From contig CANPNQ010000060.1 of assembly GCA_947575425.1 (NCBI GenBank), positions 1 to 6,519 of the forward strand: 6,519 bases of DNA. The letters run 5' to 3'. Each line of letters opens with the position of its first letter. The first letter of the stretch is position 1. A program made the translations under genes and the position numbers. Of the stretch, positions 1-5,485 are shown in pieces. The notes beneath the pieces were generated by a model that saw only the letters and a list, made by a program, of their open reading frames with translations, did not search any database and was not told where the DNA came from. Origin of the DNA: an uncultured Erysipelotrichaceae bacterium. GTDB lineage: Bacteria > Bacillota_I > Bacilli_A > Erysipelotrichales > Erysipelotrichaceae.

Positions 1-1
1 G

Positions 2-634
2 CCCAAGCACTTGAAGCAGCTGCGCAAGAGGGTTGGTTTGGTATTTCAGTTTCCCGAATATCAGCTGTTTGAGGAAACGATCGCACAGGATATTGCATTC
101 GGCCCGAAAAATTTTGGGATGAATGAGGAGGATGCCTTGGCAAAGGCACGTGAGATGATTTCATTGGTTGGATTGGATGAATCGTATTTGGAGCGCAGTC
201 CGTTTGAGCTATCAGGCGGGCAGAAGCGGCGTGTGGCTATCGCCGGTATTTTGGCGATGGATCCCGATGTGCTTGTATTGGATGAGCCGGCAGCTGGTTT
301 AGATCCGCAGGGCGCCAAGGATATGATGCGTTTATTTGTGAAGCTAAATCAGGAGTATCATAAAACAATTCTCTTAGTGACTCATGATATGGAACACGTT
401 TTGCAATATTGTGATGAGGTCGTGGTGATGGAAAAAGGACACGTTGTGACAAAAAGCGACACGAAATCCTTTTTTCAGGATGTAAGTATACTTCAGCGAT
501 TGCGTATCAATCCTCCAGCGGTGATCCGTCTGCGGGAAGCACTCATTGAACGCGGCTTCTCACTGCCTTGTACCATCCTTACCTTGGAGGAGCTTACCAA
601 GGCGTTGGCAAGGGAGGTGAAGACGCATGAATAA
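2..634 (+). CDS. ecfA2: Energy-coupling factor transporter ATPase EcfA2, 3' part (5' end outside window)
   Basis: One of the two ABC ATPases that power ECF-type vitamin and micronutrient uptake; it works at the cytoplasmic face of the membrane with EcfA1, EcfT and exchangeable substrate-binding S components. The reading frame is already open at base 2 (P-K-H-L-K-Q-L-R), so the TTG at 11 is an internal codon and not the start. About 75 N-terminal residues, including Walker A, lie outside the window, judging from the usual length of about 285. Visible are the Q-loop (VFQFPEYQLF, Gln codon at 47-49), the signature LSGGQ (209-223), Walker B VLVLDEP (269-289) and the H-loop TH (380-385). The C-terminal extension beyond the ATPase core is typical of EcfA proteins. 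It overlaps ecfT by 8 bp. EcfA2 is preferred over EcfA1 because it lies directly before ecfT and has the FPE(Y/H)QLFEET segment common in EcfA2. No damage is seen. Confidence 0.93.
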   Translation, partial: PKHLKQLRKRVGLVFQFPEYQLFEETIAQDIAFGPKNFGMNEEDALAKAREMISLVGLDESYLERSPFELSGGQKRRVAIAGILAMDPDVLVLDEPAAGLDPQGAKDMMRLFVKLNQEYHKTILLVTHDMEHVLQYCDEVVVMEKGHVVTKSDTKSFFQDVSILQRLRINPPAVIRLREALIERGFSLPCTILTLEELTKALAREVKTHE

Positions 635-1427
635 CATTGCGCTGGGAAGGTACTTACCCTTAGATTCTGTGATTCATCGCTTGGATCCAAGAACAAAGAT
701 TCTGTGTCTGATCGTGATGATGGTGGCGATTTTCATGCCGGCGGGATGGCTGGGGTATGGTATCCTTGCGGCTGCGGTATTGCTGCTGACGCTATTGGCA
801 AAGCTGAAGCTGCGCTTTCTGTGGAGATCAATGAAGCCAATGTTGTTTATGTTGGTATTTCTGTTAATTATCAATATCCTTGTATTACATGACGGCGAGC
901 TTTTGTTTACCATCGGTTCCTTTGCGGTATACAGCGGGGCGATCTTACAGACGCTTTATATTGTCGTGCGTTTGATGCTGATGATTATGCTGACAACGGT
1001 GCTGACAGCAACAACCAAGCCTTTGGAATTGACTTTGGGCATTGAGGATCTGATGACACCTTTGAAGGTGATCCATGTTCCGGCACATGAAATAGCGATG
1101 ATGATCTCGATAGCACTTCGCTTCATTCCGACATTGATCGAGGAAACGCAGCGGATTATGAAGGCGCAGGCCTCTCGCGGTGTGGATATGGAAGAGGGTA
1201 AGCTAAAAGAAAAAATCATGGCAATTCTATCCCTGATCGTTCCCTTGTTTGTCTCTGCATTTCAGCATGCGGATGATCTTGCCAACGCGATGGAAGCACG
1301 CGGATATGTGCCGGATCATACAAGAACTCGTTATAAGCAGCTGAAAATGCGAGGTGCTGATTTCTTCACCTTGATGCTCAGCTTCTTGTTGCTGGGAATG
1401 TTGATTACGATGGCATGGGTGCTGTAA
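627..1427 (+). CDS. ecfT: Energy-coupling factor transporter transmembrane protein EcfT
   Basis: Membrane scaffold of the ECF transporter; it links the EcfA1/EcfA2 ATPases to the S components. The protein has 266 residues, the usual size. Hydrophobic stretches lie near residues 26-58, 70-88, 96-127, 196-211 and 247-265. The two Ala-Arg-Gly-type coupling motifs that contact the ATPases are present in the cytoplasmic part: ASRG at 182-185 and ARG at 224-226. The N-terminal segment with LDPRTK (residues 19-24) is also typical of the family. The ATG at 627 is supported by a strong Shine-Dalgarno GGGAGG at 612-617, nine bases upstream, and the gene overlaps the ecfA2 stop by 8 bp. The stop at 1425-1427 touches the truA start, so the gene sits inside a coupled operon. 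No S component is encoded in the window, which fits a shared group II ECF module. Confidence 0.94.
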   Translation: MNNIALGRYLPLDSVIHRLDPRTKILCLIVMMVAIFMPAGWLGYGILAAAVLLLTLLAKLKLRFLWRSMKPMLFMLVFLLIINILVLHDGELLFTIGSFAVYSGAILQTLYIVVRLMLMIMLTTVLTATTKPLELTLGIEDLMTPLKVIHVPAHEIAMMISIALRFIPTLIEETQRIMKAQASRGVDMEEGKLKEKIMAILSLIVPLFVSAFQHADDLANAMEARGYVPDHTRTRYKQLKMRGADFFTLMLSFLLLGMLITMAWVL

Positions 1428-2233
1428 TGATGATGCAGCGCATAAAGATGATTTGTTCCTATGATGGCTCTGCTTATCGTGGATGGCAGCGCCAAAGCAA
1501 TGCACGCAGCATTCAAGTCGTGATTGAGGAGGCATTGAGCAAGATGCACAAGCATCCGGTAAGTATTACCGCAAGCGGACGTACCGATGCCTATGTGCAT
1601 GCCATAGGTCAGGTGTTTCATTTTGACAGTGAGAAGGAACTGGATGAATTCCATTGGTGTGCGGCATTGAACAGTATGCTTCCCAAGGATATCCGAATTC
1701 AAAAGGCAGAGCTGACAGATAGTCATTTTCATGCCCGATTTAGCGCCATAGCCAAGCGTTATGAGTATTTGATTACGGATCGCATCCACGATCCCTTTAT
1801 CCAAAAGTATATGGCATTGGAAAAAGAGAGGCTGGATGTTGCGTATATGCGGGAATGCGCACAACTATTTCTGGGAACGCATGATTTCACCAGCTTTACC
1901 AGTGCGAAGATCGATGCGCGAAAGCCGCGGATCAAGACGATTTATGGTTTGGATATCAAAGAGGAGGACGGGTTCTTACGCATGAGCTTTATCGGCAACG
2001 GATTTTTGCGTTATATGGTACGGATGCTGGCACAGACGCTGATCGAGGCAGGCAAGCATCGCCTCAGGAAAGAGGAAATTCGACGTATGCTGGAAAGCAA
2101 GGATAAGCAGGCATGTCGTTATAAGGCATCGCCGCAAGGCTTGTATTTGGTTTGGGTTAGTTATGGAGGTAAGGAAGATGAAAGCGAATTATCATACGCA
2201 TACCACGCGCTGTCATCATGCGCGCGGCAGTGA
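1427..2233 (+). CDS. truA: tRNA pseudouridine(38-40) synthase TruA
   Basis: Converts uridines 38-40 in the anticodon arm of many tRNAs to pseudouridine. From the ATG at 1427 the protein has 268 residues. It shows SYDGSAYRGWQ (11-21), the catalytic loop GRTDAYVHA (51-59, nucleophile Asp54), ARFSAIAKRYEY (103-114) and GNGFLRYMVR (190-199). Three consecutive ATGs (1427, 1430, 1433) are possible starts and the third gives the most family-like N-terminus. An ATG at 1415 is also in frame but lies inside ecfT. None has a clear Shine-Dalgarno, and the TAATG junction with ecfT suggests re-initiation. Two oddities stand out. Tyr replaces the usual Gly after the catalytic Asp-Ala. The C-terminus continues about 20 residues past the normal end near GLYLVWVSYG (238-247) and overlaps the next gene by 56 bp. 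Function is very likely intact; the extra tail may just be a lost stop codon. Confidence 0.95.
   Translation: MMMQRIKMICSYDGSAYRGWQRQSNARSIQVVIEEALSKMHKHPVSITASGRTDAYVHAIGQVFHFDSEKELDEFHWCAALNSMLPKDIRIQKAELTDSHFHARFSAIAKRYEYLITDRIHDPFIQKYMALEKERLDVAYMRECAQLFLGTHDFTSFTSAKIDARKPRIKTIYGLDIKEEDGFLRMSFIGNGFLRYMVRMLAQTLIEAGKHRLRKEEIRRMLESKDKQACRYKASPQGLYLVWVSYGGKEDESELSYAYHALSSCARQ
2165..2169 (+). promoter_or_regulatory. Ribosome binding site deciding the PHP gene start
   Basis: GGAGG ends eight bases before the ATG at 2178 and is followed by a second purine run (AAGGAAG). This spacing fits the ATG at 2178 and not the in-frame ATG at 2163, which lies upstream of the site. The site lies inside the 3' end of truA. 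Confidence 0.75.
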
Positions 2234-2969
2234 TGAAGATTATGTGAGAAGCGCCATTGCCGGAGGGTTTGAGATCCTCGGTTTTTCCGATCATACGCCA
2301 TGGAATTATGCCAGCGATTATGTGGCCGGTATGCGGATGAAGTTGGAGCAGTTTCAGGATTATAAGCAAAGTGTTTTGGCGCTGAAGGAAAAGTATCGGG
2401 GTCAAATTGAAATATTGCTTGGGCTTGAGGCGGAGTATTTTCCCCGCTATATGGATTGGCTGAAGGAATTTGTAAAGCAGGAGCAGCTGGATTATATTCT
2501 GTTTGGCAATCACTTTTATCAAAGTGATGAATTACAAATCTATTATGGAAGGGTTTGCGCAGATGATCATTATCTCGATTGCTATGTAGAGGATTGTATC
2601 AGGGGAATGGAGAGTGGTCTGTATGCTTATTTGTGCCATCCAGATGTATTTATGCGGGGACGCGATCGCTTCGATGAAGCAAGTGAGCGAGCATCTCGCA
2701 CGATCTGTGAAGCGGCGAAGCAACTGCACATTCCGTTGGAATACAATTTGGAAGGCTTGCGGTTAAGCGGCTTGGAGGGGAAGGAACAATATCCGCATCA
2801 TCGCTTTTGGGAGATCGCAAAGGATGTGGGGAATACAGCGATCATCGGTGTGGATGCGCATGATAATCACAGCTTGGATATGGAGACAAATTGGAATGAG
2901 GCAGTGCATTATTTGGATGAGGTGCTGGAGATCAAGCGTGTGGATCATATGGAAATGAAAGGATTTTAG
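2178..2969 (+). CDS. PHP-domain phosphoesterase, histidinol-phosphatase (HisK-type) family
   Basis: Predicted metal-dependent phosphatase of the PHP superfamily, closest in pattern to the histidinol-phosphate phosphatases of Firmicutes; the substrate is not certain from sequence. The protein has 263 residues. Metal-binding positions are all present: HTH at 6-8, SDH at 37-39, Glu84 in LGLEAEY, His112 in FGNHF, CHPD at 153-156 and DAH at 226-228. An extra His pair follows the first motif (13-14). The start at 2178 is chosen for the GGAGG at 2165-2169; an ATG at 2163 would add only MEVRK. The first 56 bp overlap the truA tail in another frame, so the two are probably translationally coupled. No other histidine-biosynthesis gene is in the window, so a housekeeping or salvage phosphatase is as likely as a biosynthetic role. 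No terminator is evident after it, so some read-through into rplM is possible. Confidence 0.87.
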   Translation: MKANYHTHTTRCHHARGSDEDYVRSAIAGGFEILGFSDHTPWNYASDYVAGMRMKLEQFQDYKQSVLALKEKYRGQIEILLGLEAEYFPRYMDWLKEFVKQEQLDYILFGNHFYQSDELQIYYGRVCADDHYLDCYVEDCIRGMESGLYAYLCHPDVFMRGRDRFDEASERASRTICEAAKQLHIPLEYNLEGLRLSGLEGKEQYPHHRFWEIAKDVGNTAIIGVDAHDNHSLDMETNWNEAVHYLDEVLEIKRVDHMEMKGF

Positions 2970-3020
2970 AGCGGATCGGCGGTTTCTTATGATAAAGAGT
3001 GTAGAAAGACGACCGAGCGA

Positions 3021-3049
3021 ATGGCATTTGTGTTGATTTATGGTATATT
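3021..3049 (+). promoter_or_regulatory. Possible weak upstream promoter of rplM-rpsI
   Basis: ATGGCA (3021-3026) and TATATT (3044-3049) are 17 bp apart, and TGG directly precedes the second hexamer, giving an extended -10 pattern. The -35 match is poor (4 of 6). It lies about 40 bp upstream of a much better promoter, so it may be chance in an AT-rich spacer. Confidence 0.3.
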
Positions 3050-3063
3050 TTACAAAGTTTCTA

Positions 3064-3092
3064 TTGACTTTAGCGCAATAAAACAGTACAAT
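3064..3092 (+). promoter_or_regulatory. Sigma-A-type promoter of rplM-rpsI
   Basis: TTGACT (3064-3069) and TACAAT (3087-3092) are separated by exactly 17 bp, each one mismatch from consensus. Transcription should start near 3098-3100, giving a leader of about 55 nt before the rplM ATG. This is the strongest promoter on the left half of the window and fits the high demand for ribosomal proteins. Confidence 0.85.
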
Positions 3093-3093
3093 T

Positions 3094-3142
3094 AAGAGCG
3101 GCTTAAATCGCCTTTGTAGCCCCGGAAACTACTTAGGAAAGG
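3094..3142 (+). promoter_or_regulatory. Structured 5' leader of rplM, possible L13 autoregulatory element
   Basis: Two consecutive hairpins can form before the Shine-Dalgarno. The first pairs AAG-A-GCGG (3094-3101, A3097 bulged) with TCGCCTT (3108-3114) around a six-base loop. The second pairs GTAG (3116-3119) with CTAC (3129-3132) around a nine-base CCCCGGAAA loop. The ribosome binding region GGAAAGG (3136-3142) follows directly. Short L13-binding leaders are known upstream of rplM in Firmicutes. The position fits, but I cannot match this sequence to the known consensus by eye. The expected transcription start near 3098 would remove part of the first stem, so the second hairpin is the safer call. 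Confidence 0.45.
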
Positions 3143-3153
3143 ATGTAAATATT

Positions 3154-3588
3154 ATGCGTCAGACGACATTTATCAAGCCGGCAGAGGTTGAGCGTACTTG
3201 GTACGTGGTAGACGGAACCGGAAAGACATTAGGAAGATTGGCAACGGAAGTTGCATCGGTATTGAGAGGAAAGCACAAGCCAACGTATACTCCCAATGTA
3301 GATTGCGGAGATTATGTAATCGTAGTCAATGCAGATAAAATTGAAATGACAGGCAATAAGCTGGATGGTAAGAATTATTATAACCATTCCGGTTATGCAG
3401 GCGGTATGCGTGTGCGTACAGCCAGAAACATGAAGGAAAACTACACTGTGGAGTGGGTGGAAAGAGCCATTCACGGTATGTTACCTCACACGAAGCTGGG
3501 TGATGTTCAGCGTAAGCATTTGTTTGTTTACAAGGGCAGTGAGCACCCGCACACAGCTCAAAAACCTGTTGAGCTTGTGATTAAGTAA
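3154..3588 (+). CDS. rplM: Large ribosomal subunit protein L13 (uL13)
   Basis: Early-assembling protein of the 50S subunit. At 144 residues it has the standard bacterial length. Family landmarks are the N-terminal [16 protein letters not shown] (16-31), the [24 protein letters not shown] block (37-60) and the signature [10 protein letters not shown] (102-111), with a basic C-terminal part ending in ELVIK. The ATG at 3154 has GGAAAGG about eleven bases upstream. It is followed after 14 bp by rpsI, the usual two-gene operon, and is served by the promoter at 3064-3092. No irregularity is seen. Confidence 0.98.
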   Translation: MRQTTFIKPAEVERTWYVVDGTGKTLGRLATEVASVLRGKHKPTYTPNVDCGDYVIVVNADKIEMTGNKLDGKNYYNHSGYAGGMRVRTARNMKENYTVEWVERAIHGMLPHTKLGDVQRKHLFVYKGSEHPHTAQKPVELVIK

Positions 3589-3602
3589 GGAGGATATGAA
3601 AG

Positions 3603-4007
3603 ATGGCAGCGAAGAAAAATACAGTGACTTACAATGGTACAGGACGTCGTAAAACCTCTGTTGCCCGTGTGTTCATGACTCCGGGTAAGGGAAATATTAC
3701 AGTTAACGGAAAGACGTTGGAAGAATACTTGCCGATGGAGACATTACGCATGGTGGTACGTTCTCCATTAGAGCTGACAGAGACCTTGGATCAGTTTGAT
3801 ATCAAGATTAATGTCAAAGGCGGCGGTTATACCGGTCAGGCAGGCGCAATGCGTCATGGCATCACACGTGCTTTGATGGAAGCGAGTGCCGATTATCGCC
3901 CGGCATTGAAGGCAGCAGGATTTGTAACGCGCGATTCCCGTATGAAAGAGCGTAAGAAATACGGTTTGAAGGCGGCACGTCGTGCACCACAGTTCTCCAA
4001 GCGTTAA
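3603..4007 (+). CDS. rpsI: Small ribosomal subunit protein S9 (uS9)
   Basis: 30S protein whose C-terminal tail reaches toward the P-site tRNA anticodon stem. It has 134 residues. Diagnostic segments are [12 protein letters not shown] (12-23), the family signature [19 protein letters not shown] (73-91) and the conserved C-terminal FSKR (131-134), whose last residues contact tRNA in known ribosomes. A strong GGAGG at 3589-3593 precedes the ATG by nine bases. It is co-transcribed with rplM, and the operon ends at the terminator at 4045-4068. The gene is intact. Confidence 0.98.
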   Translation: MAAKKNTVTYNGTGRRKTSVARVFMTPGKGNITVNGKTLEEYLPMETLRMVVRSPLELTETLDQFDIKINVKGGGYTGQAGAMRHGITRALMEASADYRPALKAAGFVTRDSRMKERKKYGLKAARRAPQFSKR

Positions 4008-4044
4008 TTACAAGCGTTTGTCAAAGAATTTATCCAAGTATCAG

Positions 4045-4068
4045 AAAGCCCCAGTTATGGGGCTTTTT
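4045..4068 (+). terminator. Intrinsic terminator of rplM-rpsI
   Basis: AAAGCCCC (4045-4052) pairs perfectly with GGGGCTTT (4059-4066) around the loop AGTTAT. The T-run continues to 4068. It lies 38 bp after the rpsI stop and is a textbook rho-independent terminator. Confidence 0.93.
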
Positions 4069-4127
4069 GGTTTCATGGATGGATATAGCTAACAACCAGT
4101 TGGTAATAGTTTCTGTATCTGATATGG

Positions 4128-4364
4128 ATGTTATGTGCTTACTTTTTATTTGCAATTCCTTTGGCAGAGCTGTTATTGGCAGAGATCGAAAAAGACGAGG
4201 CGTTGCATACTGCCATTCAGGTTGCCTGTCCTGACTTTAAAATTACCTAAGGTCAGATCAAAGAGTGAGAACATGTATTTACCCGCACATGCAGGGGCTA
4301 TGAGATCGTCAGCCTTTCAGAATCCCGCTCTGAGGAGATTCGCTCAAAAAAGGAATGGAAATAA
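4128..4364 (+). pseudogene. Possible decayed gene fragment with two in-frame stops
   Basis: One reading frame, from ATG 4128 to TAA 4362-4364, gives protein-like sequence interrupted by TAA at 4248-4250 and TGA at 4266-4268. The first piece (40 codons) contains IPLAELLLAEIEKDEAL and the last piece contains CRGYEIVSLSESRSEEI. The pieces share the same frame, which suggests nonsense decay without a frameshift. I do not recognise the family. A 98-codon frame at 4135-4431 overlaps it but translates to low-complexity, basic, Trp/Arg-rich sequence typical of out-of-frame reading. No convincing ribosome binding site or promoter is seen. It could be chance, since the open stretches are short. Confidence 0.3.
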
Positions 4365-4400
4365 ACAGCGGAGAAATGCTTTGTCACATATGCGAAGAAA

Positions 4401-4450
4401 GCAAAAGCCTGAAAATAACATTAGAAGATAATGTATTTTCAGGCTTTTTT
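4401..4450. terminator. Long-stem terminator between convergent units, probably bidirectional
   Basis: Positions 4403-4417 pair perfectly with 4434-4448 (15 bp containing AAAAGCCTGAAAATA). After one bulged A (4418), four further pairs join 4419-4422 with 4430-4433 around a seven-base loop. On the plus strand a six-T run (4445-4450) follows. On the minus strand the tail is TTTTGCTTT, a weaker but workable U-tract. It lies 37 bp past the stop of the minus-strand regulator gene, so ending that transcript is its likely main job. Confidence 0.85.
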
Positions 4451-4486
4451 ATATCCATGATCCATGTGCGAGCAATTCTTTCTTTT

Positions 4487-5320
4487 TCACATACCCTTGT
4501 GGATCTCTGCCAGTGTTTCCGAGCGATCAATGATTTCATCAAAATGTACAAAATCACTTTTCATGATCAACAGATAGAGGGCATCAATCAAAAAGAGTTG
4601 GGAACAGCGCATGGTTGTGACATTCAGTCTTGTTTTTGTATCAAAGCTGACGGTCTTTAATATCACATCCGCATGTTCATAGAGGGAATTGTGAATGCGT
4701 CTTGTCATCGCAATCACAATGAGACCTTTCTTTTTTGCCAGCTTTGCGGCCTTTAATACTTCTTTGGTCTCTCCTGATTCGGAAATGAGAAAGACAACGG
4801 TATTGCGGCTTGCGTTATCAATCAGAGAATAGACGGTATGGGAGCTGTTTGTGGTCAGACAGCGAATCCCCATCTTCGTCAGTTGATTCGCCAGATATTC
4901 CGCAAATAAATTGGAGCTCCCAATACCAAACAGAATATTCAAATCTGCATGTTTCAACAGTTCTGCGGCTTTGCCCAAATGGGCTGCATCGTTGCATTGT
5001 GCTGTAATTTCTACGATATCCTGACTTTGCAATACAATCTTTTTGATAGTGGATGTATTGTCCTCATGGATGCCGATCTCTGCCTCAATGATCTCATGGG
5101 CTTGCTCCGCAGCCACATCTGCCAGAAACTCACGAAAACTGGCATAGCCCAGCTTTTTGGAAAAACGAATGATTGTGGATTGACCAATTCCTAAAATCTC
5201 TGCCAGCTCTTGTGAGGTGGTCGTCTTGATCTCATGAATATGCGCTCTTACATAATCCGCTATTTGTATTTCAGCCGGTGTCAGTGCATTTCTGACAGTG
5301 CTTAGTTTAGATAGAAACAT
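4487..5320 (-). CDS. MurR/RpiR-family transcriptional regulator (HTH plus SIS domain)
   Basis: DNA-binding repressor or activator that senses a phosphosugar. The protein has 277 residues, the standard size for the family. The N-terminal HTH domain covers about residues 1-75, with the helix-turn-helix in TSQELAEILGIGQSTIIRFSKKLGY (35-59). The C-terminal SIS domain spans about 110-250, with the sugar-phosphate loop GIGSSN (132-137) and the SESGET motif (180-185). The ATG at 5320 has GAGAGG on the minus strand (5329-5334) at a proper distance. The gene is transcribed divergently from the SIS-domain gene at 5486, and the two share a 165-bp control region with paired inverted elements. It therefore probably controls that gene and itself. 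Related regulators respond to N-acetylmuramate 6-phosphate, glucosamine phosphates or ribose phosphate; the effector here cannot be told from sequence. The 3' end is closed by the hairpin at 4401-4450. Confidence 0.92.
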   Translation of the reverse strand: MFLSKLSTVRNALTPAEIQIADYVRAHIHEIKTTTSQELAEILGIGQSTIIRFSKKLGYASFREFLADVAAEQAHEIIEAEIGIHEDNTSTIKKIVLQSQDIVEITAQCNDAAHLGKAAELLKHADLNILFGIGSSNLFAEYLANQLTKMGIRCLTTNSSHTVYSLIDNASRNTVVFLISESGETKEVLKAAKLAKKKGLIVIAMTRRIHNSLYEHADVILKTVSFDTKTRLNVTTMRCSQLFLIDALYLLIMKSDFVHFDEIIDRSETLAEIHKGM

Positions 5321-5344
5321 AAAAAATACCTCTCATATAGGCTT

Positions 5345-5373
5345 ATTATATCAAAGGGTGTTACTATTTTCAA
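5345..5373 (-). promoter_or_regulatory. Promoter of the MurR/RpiR-family regulator gene
   Basis: Read on the minus strand: TTGAAA (5373-5368), a 17-bp spacer, then TATAAT (5350-5345), with TGA just before the -10 (extended -10). Transcription would start around 5338, leaving a short leader that carries the GAGAGG ribosome binding site. The 16-bp element at 5381-5396 lies seven bases upstream of this -35, so binding there could affect this promoter too. Confidence 0.8.
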
Positions 5374-5380
5374 ATGACTT

Positions 5381-5396
5381 TTGAATATTTTATTCT
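5381..5396. promoter_or_regulatory. Operator-like element 1 (between the divergent promoters)
   Basis: TTGAATATTTTATTCT contains the perfect palindrome GAATA-TTT-TATTC (5383-5395). Its exact reverse complement occurs at 5448-5463. A wider imperfect palindrome also spans 5381-5406 (TTGA-A-TATTTTA, TTC, TAAAATATCAA). The position between the two -35 boxes fits a binding site for the adjacent SIS-domain regulator, although which protein binds is inference. Confidence 0.65.
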
Positions 5397-5413
5397 AAAA
5401 TATCAAATAAGTA

Positions 5414-5442
5414 TTGACATAATTATTCATAAGCATTAGAAT
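5414..5442 (+). promoter_or_regulatory. Promoter of the SIS-domain gene
   Basis: TTGACA (5414-5419), a perfect -35, is followed after 17 bp by TAGAAT (5437-5442). Predicted transcription start is near 5449, inside operator-like element 2. A strong core promoter overlapped by a palindrome at +1 is the classic layout of a repressed gene. Confidence 0.88.
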
Positions 5443-5447
5443 ATAGA

Positions 5448-5463
5448 AGAATAAAATATTCAA
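5448..5463. promoter_or_regulatory. Operator-like element 2 (over the SIS-gene transcription start)
   Basis: AGAATAAAATATTCAA is the exact reverse complement of element 1 and contains GAATA-AAA-TATTC (5449-5461). It covers about +1 to +15 relative to the predicted start of transcription, so a bound dimer should block initiation. The frame of the SIS protein also runs through it, with an ATA at 5456-5458 where the family's start codon would be expected. Confidence 0.65.
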
Positions 5464-5485
5464 GGTTTACAGTTGTGTCATCGAT

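Noticed and set aside
11..13. TTG as the start of the ATPase gene
   Set aside because: The frame is open upstream with EcfA-like residues (PKH), Walker A is missing, and there is no ribosome binding site, so this is an internal codon of a gene cut by the window edge.
1331..1864. 177-codon minus-strand open frame
   Set aside because: It is antisense to ecfT and truA, both of which are well-supported conserved genes; the translation has no recognisable pattern.
4135..4431. 98-codon plus-strand open frame after rpsI
   Set aside because: Its translation is rich in Arg, Trp, Gln and Lys with no domain-like pattern, it has no ribosome binding site, and it ends inside the hairpin at 4401-4450.
4355..4660. 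101-codon plus-strand open frame with a CHIC motif near its start
   Set aside because: It passes through the terminator hairpin and then runs antisense to the MurR/RpiR-type gene. The two cysteines are too few to suggest a zinc-binding domain.
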